Source: Clitoria ternatea (Eukaryota; Streptophyta; Magnoliopsida; Fabales; Fabaceae). From it: a stretch of 64,000 nucleotides of DNA. A model generated the notes under the pieces. That model made no database searches. It was not told the origin of the DNA and saw only the letters and a program-made list of their open reading frames with translations. A program made the translations under genes and the position numbers. The stretch lies in assembly GCA_037962975.1 (NCBI GenBank), contig CM075669.1, forward strand, positions 80,210,001 to 80,274,000, given 5' to 3'. Below, one piece after another: positions 22,886 through 36,000 of the stretch; within the stretch, counting starts at the first letter, position 1, and every line of letters begins with the position of its first letter.

Positions 22886-22939
22886 CCCCGGAGCGACGCC
22901 GTCTCTCTCCTCTCTCCCGCGAAAAACCCTAGATCTGCG

Positions 22940-25900
22940 ATGCTCCATCTCCGCCACCGCCGGGACTCCACTCCGGCCACCACGAAGTGGCGCAACACGG
23001 TAACGTTGCCGTTGACTCTGTCCTATCGTTGAAATGCTGCGTTTCGTAGGGACATTAACTTTGTTTTGGGTTGGATTGTGTGCAGTTCGACGAGAATCTT
23101 GAGCAGTGGCCGCATCTCAATGAACTTGTTCATTGCTACACGACGGATTGGGTTAAAGATGAGAACAAGTATGGACACTATGATAGCATCGGAACGCCGT
23201 CGTTCAATAACCAGATATATGAAGGCCCTGACACGGACATTGAAACCGGTATTTTTCCTTTTTTTAATTCCATTTTTTCACTTTTTTATTTATCTTCTTA
23301 GCTTCTGCATTAAAAATGGTGAAATGTGGGTTTAAATGTGCGTGAATGTGCTCATTTACTACCAGCTTCAGCATTGTGAAGCTTTGGGCATTGTGCATGG
23401 TGGCATTTTTAGTGGCATGTGGGTGGGTTTTGGGCTTTGTTTATAATGATGGGTGATTTTAGATTTTTTTCCCCGAAAATTTAAATAAATGAAATTCATG
23501 AGTGTATGCAGAAATGCGGCTTGCTGGGGCAAGGAGAACGAAGGGTGAAGATATTAGTGAAGATGACATTCCTAGTACTTCCGGAAGGCAGTTCGCGGAA
23601 GCGGCAGATGGTGACTCTCTGCATTTGGATGTTCCAAAGGTTGATCCCGGGGGGTGGGGGGTGGGGGTTGGTTTGGTTTAGTTCATCGTGCTAATTCTAT
23701 TCGAGATTCTATGCTAGTTTAAGTTTTGGGTTTGTAGTAACAGTATTTTGATACGGGTTTTGGTTTTATTATTTATTTATTTTTTCTGCTTAATATGCAG
23801 CATATTGGTCAATCTCCCCTGCCTGCTTATGAGCCTGCATTTGATTGGGAAAATGAGAGGTCGTTGATATTTGGACAAAGGATACCTGAAGCTCCTACTT
23901 CGCAGTATGGAATTCACATTATGTGTCTGATTTTTGAGTAGAGCACACTATATTCTGATCTTCCTTTCTTTGTTTTTGACGCAACTGAGTTTTTCTGTTA
24001 TTCTTTTTCTGTTGGGTTGGGCGTCTCAGTGGCATGAAGATCTCTATAAAAGTTCAGTCTTTACAATTTCAAGCAGGATTAGTTGGTGAGTGTTATGAGG
24101 TTGATATTGATGACAAGTTGTTTGCTCTTCTTGTGCTGTTCCCCATGCTATACCATTTAGTTTCCAGTGTTTATGCTGAAGGTTGATTCAAGTGTCTGAC
24201 TTAAAACTCTGTTTTTGTTCTTGTGATTTGTAGAACCCTTTTATGGCACAATTTGCTTATACAATAGGGAGAGAAGAGAGAAATTGTCGGAAGACTTTTA
24301 CTTTCATATCTTACCAACCGAAGTGCAGGATGTAAGTTTTTAACAAAATTTTTTGGATATGTTTTACTTTCAAAATATATGAAATCAATGGGTGACTTTG
24401 ATGGGTGACATTGATGGGTGACATTGATTATTCTTCTCTTTTATAACCATTTTCAGGCCAAAATTACATATGAACCTCGTGCAGTCTTTTACTTAGACGC
24501 ACCATCTGCTTCAGTTTGTTTGTTAATCCAGTTGGAGAAGCATGCTACTGAAGAAGGTGGGGTCACTCCTTCTGTTTATTCACGTAAAGATCCGGTATGT
24601 ATTGTCATTTTGAGCTTCTATTCCATTTTTACTAGTATATAGTAGTATGTGTTGGATCATGATATACGTGCCAATCTATTTATTAGAAATGTACAGATTT
24701 GTAACTTGTAGTATATAGGTTGCAAGCTTTTGTCCATTTGGACTTGTTTGATTCCCAAAACCCTCCAACATTAAGTCAAGTAGTCAACACAATGAGCTGC
24801 ACTTGGTATCCAATATAACTGTTTCCTTTTCTGAATCAACATTCTGAACGTGGTTTGCTATTTGCTGCATTGTCTGTCAAAATTCAATTTGGATTATGTT
24901 GAGACCAACCTCCTCAACAATGTTATCCATCATCTTAACGACTTGTTTGTTAGTTGTTTTGGATATGTGAGATGCAACAGTAGACTTCAAGAAAACAGTT
25001 CTCTTATGCTATTTCTGGATATCTAATAATAGTGAAATAGAGAAAGAATTCCATTTTACTGTTTGGATACTTTTTGATAGAATGGTTAAAGATTTTGTAC
25101 TTTGTTTAGGAAGTGGTATGTTTATTGCAATAGTTTGTATTTTTATCCTGTTGGAAAGTTGAGTGGAGAGAGTAGTGAGTTTTAGGTGCTTGCATAGGAT
25201 AGTGGGATGTAACTCATGCAAATTGTTACTATTGCAAAAAGAATCAACATTTAGTAGAGTTTTCTTCGGTGTGGGGGGGGGGGGGGGGGGGGAGAAAGGG
25301 GTCAAGTGAATTGTCTGAAGAAATTTGTATAGGGAAGAATTATTGCAAAGATGAAAGTCAGTGCTTACCTTAGGAGCAAATGGCCTAAGTTGTTGAGACT
25401 AGATGCTTTGAACCATTGGAAAGAAGCTTGCACTTGCAGAGGGAGAGAAAGGCACTACATAGTGGGCGCAATGGACCTTTGGGGTTTGCTCTGATTCCAT
25501 CCCATACCCTCTAAATTGAGGAGGAAGGGTGGGTTATTGATGGATTGCAATTTTAGCATGGTTTTTCTATTGTTTGCCTGTGGACAGAGATAGTTAGAAA
25601 AAATTAGAATGTTTTTACTGGAAAAGGAAGTATTCATTACATCAAAAACACACATGTATTTACATGCCTTTTAAAGTTATTTGAAACATTTAATGAAATG
25701 AACTTAATGCTACCACAGTATGTGCCTGTGGACACACATTTAAGTAATCCGAATAATGGAACACATTAAAATTCCATTTCATTCTACTTCATTTCCCTTT
25801 CTGTCAATCCAAACAAAGCCTTAGGCTCTTTGCTAAGAAACTTAATGGTGGCTTGAATCCTGTGTCATGTGGACCATGTGGTACAGGTTGCAACTGATTC

Positions 25901-28900
25901 CATGTTATTGATTTGAACTGCTCAGTTATTTTCTACAAATAATTTCCAAATGTTCAATTCTAATAAAGAAATAATACAAAATAGCTAACAGTAGTATAAG
26001 TTATTGTCTATGACATATTCTAATAATATATTAATGTTCCTAACTTGTACAAATAATGATCAACAAGACCGTTATCTTTACAGTTATATCTAATAATGCA
26101 CGATTGCTCTTGGCAATTATTGTCAATTACCCTCAGGTATACTATATTCTCCATTTTACCTTCAAGCTTTTTGTCGGTTGAAGCAACCATCTAATCATAG
26201 AGACCCGTGAGACAAATGATAAACCGAGAAACATACTTTTAAGAATTCAAAGAAGGTAAGAGTTCTACACTAATTTTGAAATAATAAAGAGAAATATTGT
26301 TCAGTGAATTGATATCTAAGCCAAAGGAGTGCTAACAATGACAGCAAAGCAAACACAAATCAATTTTTCTGCTACAAGAGTTGCACAAGAAAATAAGCTA
26401 TATATTGGATAGAGGAATCGATAGGATGGTAGTTAAATTTTTTATTATTGTTAAAGATTCCATCCTAAAACCAATTGGCAATGGTTGGAGTGACCCAACA
26501 GGTATTTAAACCATGTGAAATATTGAGGCAGACGATGTGGCACTTCCAACACACCCCCTCCAACGAAGCCTACCAGACCAGGCAAAGGGTAACTTTTAAC
26601 CTGTAACAAAAGGACTATTCTTGGCCCATAATATAACAACCGGAAAGAATGCTCTGGCTTTGATACCATGTTAAAGGTTCCATTCAAAAACCAATTGGAA
26701 ATGGTTGGAGTGGCCCAACAGGTATTTAAATCGTGCGAAATATTATGAGACAGGTGATGTGGGACTTCCAACAATTATTAATTGCAAATGGAGGAAGAAA
26801 CAGGGTGTGAATATGCATTTTCCAGCTTGGACTTGAAATTTTTTCACCTGAAATTTATTTGCTCTGTTAAATATTTTCTTGATGACTATGAATGCTTCCT
26901 TATTTTAGTATGTAATTTTCAGGGTGAATGTATTTTTTTGGTGAAATAGTTAATTTTAGTAAAATTTTTAAGCTTTAACATTCACTTGGCAGGTGCATTT
27001 GACTGAGAGAGAGAAGCAAAAACTGCAGGTGTGGTCTAAAATCATGCCTTACAAAGAGTCCTTCGCATGGGCAATCGTATCATTATTTGATAGCAGTGTT
27101 GGTGCAGCTTCAGTAGGGCCTGCTTCCCCAAGTAGTCCTCTTGCTGCTAGTGTATCTGGTTCAAGTTCTCATGAAGGTGTTTTTGAGACTGGTGCAAAAA
27201 TCTCTTTAGATGGGAAGTTGAGTTACTCAAATGGAAATTCTGTGGTAGTTGAGGTTTCAAACTTAAGTAAAGTCAAAGAAAGCTATACTGAGGAATCACT
27301 TCAGGTTTGTGCATCAGGTTTCTCGACTCTAATTTAATAAAACATGTGGCTATTTTTGCTGTCTTAAAGTGGTATTAATAAGTTGACAATTTGCATAAGG
27401 GACTATACTAGTATCTAGGCATGACAATTGTACCGGAATCCATGAGGACCAATCCCTCTTCCCGCCCTAATTTTGATAAGTAAAACCGCTTTGAGCAAAG
27501 GGGCTAGGGATACATCTCACCTGGATATAATAATTCAGTACTTTTAATTATAATAATAGTTAACTTATAATGATATGCTTATATATTTTCTTTAAAATTT
27601 AATATAATTATGAAGTTTATTATTTAAAATTTTCTCAATATATTTTTATATATCATTTTCATGAAAATGTAATAAGTATTTATGATTTATTTGAAATTAT
27701 AATCTTAATTTATTATAATGTAAGAAAAATATAGTAGGGTGAGAGCTCCATGGATTTCCTCAAACCCAATGGGGAACCTGTGGGGATGGGTTTGGGTTTT
27801 ATAATTTCAAATCCATCTCATTCAAACCTGAATCCGCCCCCCAACTTTGATGGGGATGGTGTTGGGGAGAGCAAAGCCATGCCTGCTAAGCTGCTAGAAT
27901 CATTCAGTATGCATTGAATAATATTTATTTGTTTATTTTGCTTTTATATGGGTTTTTATTCTGTTCTTCTATCTGACTAAATGTTAAATTGTGTTTGCAT
28001 CATTGTCTATGATCGTTTGTTGTCTTGTTTAATAGTTCAAACTTGTTTTTAATTGGTCTTAATTTTTGGGCTTCAAAGAATTATCAGACATCTCTGCTTC
28101 TTGGTATATATAATTTAATGGGCACTTTGCTCTGCCCTTACTAATATCTAAGTCTGAGTGCTTGCTAACTGTGCTTTTCTTTTCATTGAGAACTGAAGAC
28201 AAATTTATACACCTCTGTGGTTTAGAAATTAGTGTTGCATGGATTTGTTCTTTTTGACTGGTATCTCTTGTAAAAGATATTATTTCTTATAAAATGTCTA
28301 GGATCCCAAACGTAAAGTGCACAAACCTGTCAAAGGTGTTTTGAGACTTGAAATTGAAAAGCACCAGATTTCCCAAGCTGATTTGGAAAATGCGTCAGAA
28401 TGTGGTAGTACAACCAATGATTCTGTTGACCCAGGAGATCGTGTTGCAGATCCATTGTCTGGAAAGTTTCCTAGTAATGGTTGTGATGATCCTCAGAGTA
28501 GTATCCTCAGGGTAGTATCTCCAGTTTCTGGAAATGGAGCAAATCAACATGGGAATGCAGTTTTTAATGCTGATGATGTAAGTATTATGTCTTTGGACAG
28601 AGTTAACTGTCTCTAGTTAGCCAGTGGGTTCAATGTTTTTTGGAGTAGAATTTACTGTTTCACTGTTTTAAGGGATCATGGTAACACTTTTTTTTCATAG
28701 AATTGTTTTTTAACACCTGATTTCATGATTGATATTTTCTGTGTCTTTGCATGGAGGATAGTGGTAAGTATGAATGTTTTAGCATGTGACCTAGAGAACA
28801 GCTTTAGTGTACCTAGTTGTCAGGTTTTATAATTATTGAGTACTACTTACTCACTTTTACAAGTAACCAACTCCTTTCCATTGTTATGCCAGTGTATAGA

Positions 28901-31900
28901 TATCTATGTGAGGTGCACATATTTGTATTTTGTAAAATTGGGCATATCTGATGCCAGGGTTTCATTTTTGGAGTGTTTTTTTTTGTAATTAATAGTAGGG
29001 ATATAAAGGAACTTATGTACAATCTCAAAACACTTCTAGGATGGTCTAATTTTTCAACACTTATTGATACTTAAATCTGAATTTTCATTTCTCTTGTAGA
29101 TTACTTGAAGGATCTTTGAATCTTGCTAGTCTATGTTGTATTTGGTTAAAGATAATATTATGAATAGTGCCTGATTTAGCTACAGTGAAAAATATCATGA
29201 TACATTGATACTGTGGTTTTAAGTTATTCCATTTCTTCATGGCATGCTCTGCTAATTTGTTCTATATTCATTAACATATAGTTCCATGCTTTTGACTTCC
29301 GCACCACAACAAGAAACGAGCCTTTTTTGCAACTTTTTCACTGCCTGTATGTGTATCCGTTGACTGTAAGCTTGGGTAGGAAAAGGAATTTGTTTATACG
29401 AGTTGAACTCAGGGAGGATGATGGTGATATTCGTAGACAGCCATTGGAGGTAATGACCTTCATTATTATTGTGTTATTATGGCTAGTGATGGCTTGTGCT
29501 ATACTTAACCTTTATCTTGTGTCTTGGATGTGAATTATCTGCCTAGGCAATATATCCTAGAGATCCAGGTCTGGATGCATCGTTTCAGAAGTGGGGTCAC
29601 ACCCAAGTTGCTGTTGGGGCTAGGGTTGCTTGCTACCATGATGAAATTAAACTTTCCCTTCCTGCTACGTGGACACCAACACACCACCTTCTATTTACTT
29701 TATTTCATGTGGATCTACAAACAAAATTGGAAGCTCCAAAGCCAGTATGTCTATTCTGAATTTTTTATTCTCGTTCCTGCCTTTGGTGGCTCTGGGTGTC
29801 TGTGTGGCTGCTTATTGATTGTTTTTAATTCATTATGCTTGTTAATTTTCCCAGGTGGTAATTGGATATGCAGCACTTCCTTTATCGTCCCATGCTCAGT
29901 ATGGTTTTGATCTTTTTCCTTTGGTTAGGCAATTGTTTACTTTGTTAATGATAGTTCTTGGTTGACTGCTGTTGCTTAGCCGAACCAAAATTTACTGGTT
30001 ACTATGGAAATATCATTACACTTTTAATGACCATAGTGTTTGTTGATGGCAAGCTTGGATCTAAAAGTTTACATCTGATGAGTTTGAAAAAATCACTTGT
30101 GCTATTTGATCGCATTCTGGTCATTCTTCTGTATTGATATTGCTACACATGAGCACTATTAATTTAAACTGGCAATTGAAAATTAAATAGGAGAAAAACA
30201 GATATAGAGCTGGTCAGGCTTAGCATATGTGCATATGCAATGAGTGGATCATAGTATGATAAGTTACATAGTCTGCATGAATTTGAGCACAAGACAGTGA
30301 TAGCGATGTTGTAGGAATGCTAGCTAAATGAAATATATAAACCTTAAGAGTTAAGACATGCAACAAAATAAATGGCCACTCATGTTGAATTAGGCATCTT
30401 TAATTGCAAAATCTTTCATGACAATGCTTCTCTTGTGGGTTTGTTTTCACTCTATTTGATAATTAATGTTGTTGCTGATGTGGTTCTGCATTTGTGCTTT
30501 CACTGACTTAGTTGGCCAAAAGGTTTTTGCCTTCTCCTATTTCCTAGGGAGCTTTTTAAGTATTAACAAACACACACCTATGCTGTTAACTTGGTAAACT
30601 CTTAAAAAAGTCTCTTATGTCGGTATATGACAGCTTATGCTTTTATGGTTTTACACAGGTTACGATCAGAAATAAATCTTCCGATTATGAGAGAGTTGGT
30701 TCCTCATTATCTCCAGGATGCAGGACGGGTATGTGTAAAGTATTTTACTGAAGCGCATGTTAATTAACTTCCACACTAATTCTTCCATTATCTTTCAGCA
30801 CTGTGAACCTATTGTGTGGTGGAGGATAAGAAGGTCTACCTAAAACTTTCTTTTTGTTTTATAGTTTTATAGAAAGGAGAAGAAAATGAGAGACTATCAC
30901 ATGGGCATTTGAAACCCCTTATAACTGTTAAGAGATACTAGGGTTGTTAAGAGGTGTTACTGTTACACTGTTGAGATTAGTCATGAGTATTTGGGCTGGG
31001 CTGATTCGTACTCCCATGCAGTGTGTACCATTACAGTCTCTTATCACATCTCTTTGCTTTTTGTCTCTACATGTTCTCTCATTCTACAATAAAATTTTAT
31101 TATTCTGATGGTTATGAAGGATTTTAAACATTTGAGGATAGTGACAAAACTTGGTACCATGGTTGTCAAACTCTAGAGTTAACTCGTAGACTCTTACGAG
31201 TCTACGTTTCTACCAAGGCAAAACGAGTTAAAACGCTGGAAACTCGGACCCTCTCTGACTCGGGTAGACTCTTGCAGACTCGGGTAGACTCTTGCAAACT
31301 CTAGAGTTTTGAGCGAGTCCACCGAGTTTGAAAAATTGAAAACCCTAATTCCCAAATTAATGAAACGCAGCGTTTTGGCCCCTGTTTCTTTAGGTTTCAC
31401 ACACAGCTTCTTCATTTTCCATTACTTCGTGCGACAGCCACTGCCCTCCACACCATTCGACTTCGTGTTGGCCCCTGACACTGCGCGACCCACCACCGCT
31501 CTCCAACTCCGACACCGACGCGACCCTTCTTCTTCTTCTTCTTCGTGATTTTGTGACGCCAACTACGACCCCCTACCCGCGAGGCTGCGACTGCACCTAC
31601 GCGACCCCACCACCTGCACTAAACCTGCGTCACACCCACCACCTGCGACTACTATGCGTCACTTTCCCATATCGCCGCGATAAAAACCCACTAGTAAGAG
31701 GTATTTTTTTTGTTTTTTCCTTTCTTCTTCATTCTGATTCAAGGCCAACATTTGTTTCTTCTCATCTTCCTCTTGTTCCTCTCTATTCAGCATGTCTGAG
31801 AGTGAGAAAGATGGTGGCTCAAAGGCCAGCAGCAATACTGTTCAAGCTCTTCTAGCAGTAACACTATTTGTTATGACAATTGGATGGTTGGATTTTTAGT

Positions 31901-33007
31901 TTTTAACTATTTTATGATGGTATATCTTGTTTGGATGCATGTCTTATATTAGTTTTATATAACTTTTAGTATGAGGTAAACTCTTACGAGTTTACGAGTC
32001 GAGTTAGCGAGTCGAGTCTACCTAGCCAAAACGAGTCTAGGTAGACTCTCGAGTCTGACAACCTTGCTTGGTACCCCATTTATTCTCTTACTTTTTCATT
32101 TCCCTCCCCTCCAAACATCCAAGCTTACCTTGAATGATGGATTTATGATGAAGTACTTTATACTTCCAGTCTTGAATACCTGTTTGACTTGTCAATAATT
32201 GTATTTGTAGATAATCATCTAGATCATTCTTGTACCTGTAGAAAATTTCCCCTTAGCTGACTGTTGATATTAGCGTATAAACTCTGTTCGCAGCTCATAT
32301 CTGCTGAGCTTGCATAAGCTTGATGCATGCGTTCAGCATGTTAGATCAGCTCCCAAGAGCTGTTAGTTAGTTAATGCCAGCTGTAAGTTTGTTAGTGCTG
32401 AGCTGTACCTATGTGGCTTGCTCAACAAGATTAGATAGGCTATAAATATTTCTGTCCAAGTGATTGTAAATCAGTTAGCATTTTGTATTCATTTTACCTA
32501 AACTGAAATAAAAGAATGAAGTTCAATTCTCTCTCTTTTCTTCTACCTTCTCTCTGTTTCTAAGAGTTGACATGTGATCACTAATATGCTGCTTCTTGCA
32601 TTATCAAACATCAGTATGGATGTCTAATTCTTGTTATGATAGTTGCTAGCCTTGTGAATTGTAATGCATTCATAATGCTAAGTTGTTCCACACTTGAGTT
32701 GATATAGCTTTGGATTATTCTGCGTTATTATGTGTGAATTTGAGTCAATTTGTATTTTGTTTTCTTAATTTATGATAGGAGAGATTGGATTATTTGGAAG
32801 ATGGGAAAAGTGTCTTCAGATTGCGCTTACGACTATGTTCTTCTTTATACCCTATCAATGAGCGCATTAGAGATTTCTTTCTTGAATATGATAGACACAC
32901 TCTTCGAACGAGTCCACCTTGGGGTTCTGAGCTTCTTGAGGTATCATTCTTTTCTAGTTTTATTTTTATTATCTTAATTGTATAATCTGAATCTATTTAA
33001 GCATCAT

Positions 33008-33039
<32 letters not shown>

Positions 33040-36000
33040 TGTATGTATGTATGTATGTATGTATGTATGTATAAGAAGTAATTGTCTGGTGCTGCTTTTT
33101 ACTTTCATTCTGGAACTGGAGAGGATATCTTAGATTTATTTTTTTTGACCTGGTCAATTTCTTTTATGTCTATCATAGTAGTCAGCCGCCCTTAAAACTG
33201 GGATAGCGGGATAGCGGAAAGCGGGATGACCGCTATTTTGAATAAACCTATATAAATATTTCCTATATTTTCTATACATATATATTCAAAAAAAAATACA
33301 CAAAAATTAAATAAAAAGAGCTGATTGGTAATATTAAAGAAACACCTACATAAAACATAAATATATCAAACCAAACACCTACATAAAACATGATGTGTAA
33401 TATTAAAATTAAAGGAACATCAATAATAATAATAATAATAATAATAACAACAACAATAACAACAACAACAACAACAATAATAATAATAATAATAATCCTT
33501 GTATCTTATAGCCAAATAAAAAAGGTCCAGGCCCTGAAAGTCTTTTTTTTTTGGTCTTATGAAGGAGAAAGTATGGGCTGAAGAAGTTGTCTTTTGGGTC
33601 CATCTCAGTGCACTTCCATCTATTGATCCAAAAAAAAAGGCATGGTACTCTTGTTGTGACCGTGACTGGTACCATATTTGTACCTCAGATTTAATACTTG
33701 TATCCCACAACTAATTAAGTACTCAAAGTATAATGGGACTTATAACTAAGAGAGGAAAAAAAACAGGCCCTAAAAATTCTAAAGCTAAACCTAAAATAAA
33801 AACAAAACACCTTCCACTTCCAAAAAAAAAAATAAAACACCTTCCTCCCACTTCATGCGCCGGCCCTAGAGGAGAGAGCATAGAGAGAAGGCTTCAACAT
33901 CATTTCAACAGCCCGCCGGAGAAGAAGAGAAGAAGAACTGAAGAAGAGAAAAAGAAGTGAAGAAGAAGAAGAGAAGCAGAAACTCGCCGGAGAAGACACA
34001 GACTCGCTGGAGAAGACAGAAGCTCGCCGGAAATGGGTGGGGCGGGCCGGAAATGGGTGGGGAATGCCAGAAATAGGGCGGGGAACGCCGGAACGTGAGT
34101 GGGTGTCGCGGAATGTGAGTAGTGCAGTGGGAAACAGCCGAACGTTTGAAGGGGAGGGAGAGTCGCGCGCGATTCTGGCCGTGATGGGCTGCGACCGCTC
34201 CGCCGTGATTCTCGCCGCGAAAGCCGCGATCGAATCCTTCCCGCTATTGTTGGGCGCGTCGCGCCCTTGCTCTGCTCCGCCCCGCTCCGCCGCGATAGCG
34301 GCCGCTCCGGCCGCTATTGACTACTATGATGTCTATGCATGCTTGCAATGTGCTTGACTCTTATGCCTCATTCCCTTTTCTATTTAAAGTATTTTTCAGT
34401 TAAATATAATGAAAATGGTTGTTGGGAACCATAAATCCTTTCTGTGTTTGTGTGTGTATGTCTCCCCGCTTTTCATTTTCTCTCATGCATGTAACATGTT
34501 GGTAAATAGCACTCTGTTTTTTTAAGGAAACACCTGTAACATGTTAAATTTATAGATTTGGGTTTGTTATGATGATAAATTTTATATTTAAAATCCTTAC
34601 TGGTTGTTTTGTTTATGTTGTGTACATAATCATTTTTCCAAACTTAGAATGCTTAATCGACATTGTACATAATCCTTTTTTTGAACTTAGAATGCTTAAT
34701 CGACATTCACTTATTTGGAATGCAGGCTATTAATAGTTTGAAGAATGTTGATTCCACTGCTTTACTTCAGTTTCTTCACCCAATACTTAACATGCTACTT
34801 CATCTTATTGGCAATGGTGGAGAAACACTCCAGGTTTGCAGTTTACTTATAAGTTAGTCCATGTTTTGGTTGCATTTCTTACATAATTTACCCATAGCTG
34901 CATTTACTGTTACAACTCCCATTGTATTTCCTTGGTTTAACTCTCCACCCCTTCCCCTCATTGCTCATTTGGACTGATTCTTTTATGACATTCACCTTTC
35001 CACTATTGTTTTCAGGTTGCTGCGTTTCGGGCCATGGTCAATATTGTAACTAGGTATGCCTTCTACCTATATTTGATTGAAGTTGTATTTGATGTTTGAC
35101 AACATATTGATATTTCATATATAAATCTTTCATTTCTTTTGGGATTGCTTGTTCTTTGATTCCAGATTGCTATCCTATTGAATGTGTGCTCTTAGTGACT
35201 CTGTTTTGAGACATTGTTTACATCTGTTATGGTTATGGGCATCGCCTGTGTGTTTTGAGATCTTTACACTGCCCATGTTCTACTTATATCTTATATAGAG
35301 GTATTGAGAACATTGTTTACATCTGTTATGGTTATGGACATGGCTGTGTATCTCCGATTTTTGATTGGTCCATGTCTCTGCTTATGTAGAGGTATTAAGA
35401 ATTTCAAATATAGTACTCTTAAATATCCCTTTTTTCAATTGCAAATTGTTAAAACCTCTTTGGAAGACACTAAAAAAGGGAGGATTTAAGGCAACCTATG
35501 CGTTGTCTTTTTTATCCTTGTTACGTGGTTTTTGTTTGTCACACTAGCATGCCAATCTATCTCACTCTCTTTCCTAGTCAGATGCACAAAATGGGGAATA
35601 AGAGGATATAGGCCATGGAAACAACCGTGGTTTGATGTATCAGTGAATTGTACTTTTCAATTTTCATGGTAGAAACAACTGTGGCCATAACCTAAAAATT
35701 AAAGCCATTTTATAACACTTTCCCCGTGAGCTAGTGGACTACAGTAGCCTTGATCTGAAACTCCTGTTGTGAAAATCAGCTTGGTACATGTATGGTGGTG
35801 GAAACCTAGTATCTAATTACCAAAAGTAGTGAAAATCCCCCCTGATTACTGTACTGTAGATTTTTGAGATTCTGTGCCTCCTAGTGCCCAAAGGCCCTAA
35901 ACTCTCAAATTACAGGATGTTCTCTCTCACAGCCCCTCTTCTCTTATTTATAGGAAACATGCTTTATTCAACCATCTCATCTAACTAACTATCTCCCTAA

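Larger units (their letters stand above)
22490..22939 (+). promoter_or_regulatory. SPK1 proximal promoter and 5' leader
   Basis: Only 450 bp separate the copia duplication from the SPK1 start codon. The stretch contains a 46-bp (TC)23 microsatellite at 22697-22742, followed by a pyrimidine-rich sequence typical of plant 5' leaders. No clear TATA box is seen; TC-rich Y-patch elements are common in plant core promoters. The transcription start cannot be placed from sequence alone. Confidence 0.5.
24595..26992 (+). other. SPK1 intron 7 (2.4 kb) with TRIM and G-run
   Basis: Non-coding. Contains a 20-nt G homopolymer (25273-25292) and a TRIM element (26449-26773). The rest is AT-rich with no recognised element. 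Confidence 0.8.
29282..32940 (+). other. SPK1: SPK1 exons 10-14: DHR1 (C2-like) domain
   Basis: Residues from about 446 to 659 of the predicted protein. They include FLQLFHCLYVYPLTVSLGRK, the strand-rich C2 fold (RNLFIRVELREDD, THHLLFTLFHVDLQTK) and the following RSEINLPIMRELVPHYLQ. In DOCK proteins DHR1 binds phosphoinositides and targets the protein to membranes. Intron 13 within this block carries an hAT-like element. Confidence 0.8.

Noticed and set aside
22659..23003. Serine/leucine-rich + ORF and arginine-rich minus ORFs around the SPK1 start
   Set aside because: Products of the (TC)n tract and pyrimidine-rich leader; the real SPK1 frame begins at 22940 in another phase.
29524..29910. 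128-residue + ORF overlapping SPK1 exons 11-12
   Set aside because: Different frame from the SPK1 exons it overlaps; the exon frame (AIYPRDPGLDASFQKWG) is the conserved one.
33409..33710. Minus-strand ORFs rich in Leu or Tyr/Cys
   Set aside because: Translation of an AAT/AAC trinucleotide microsatellite inside an hAT-like element.
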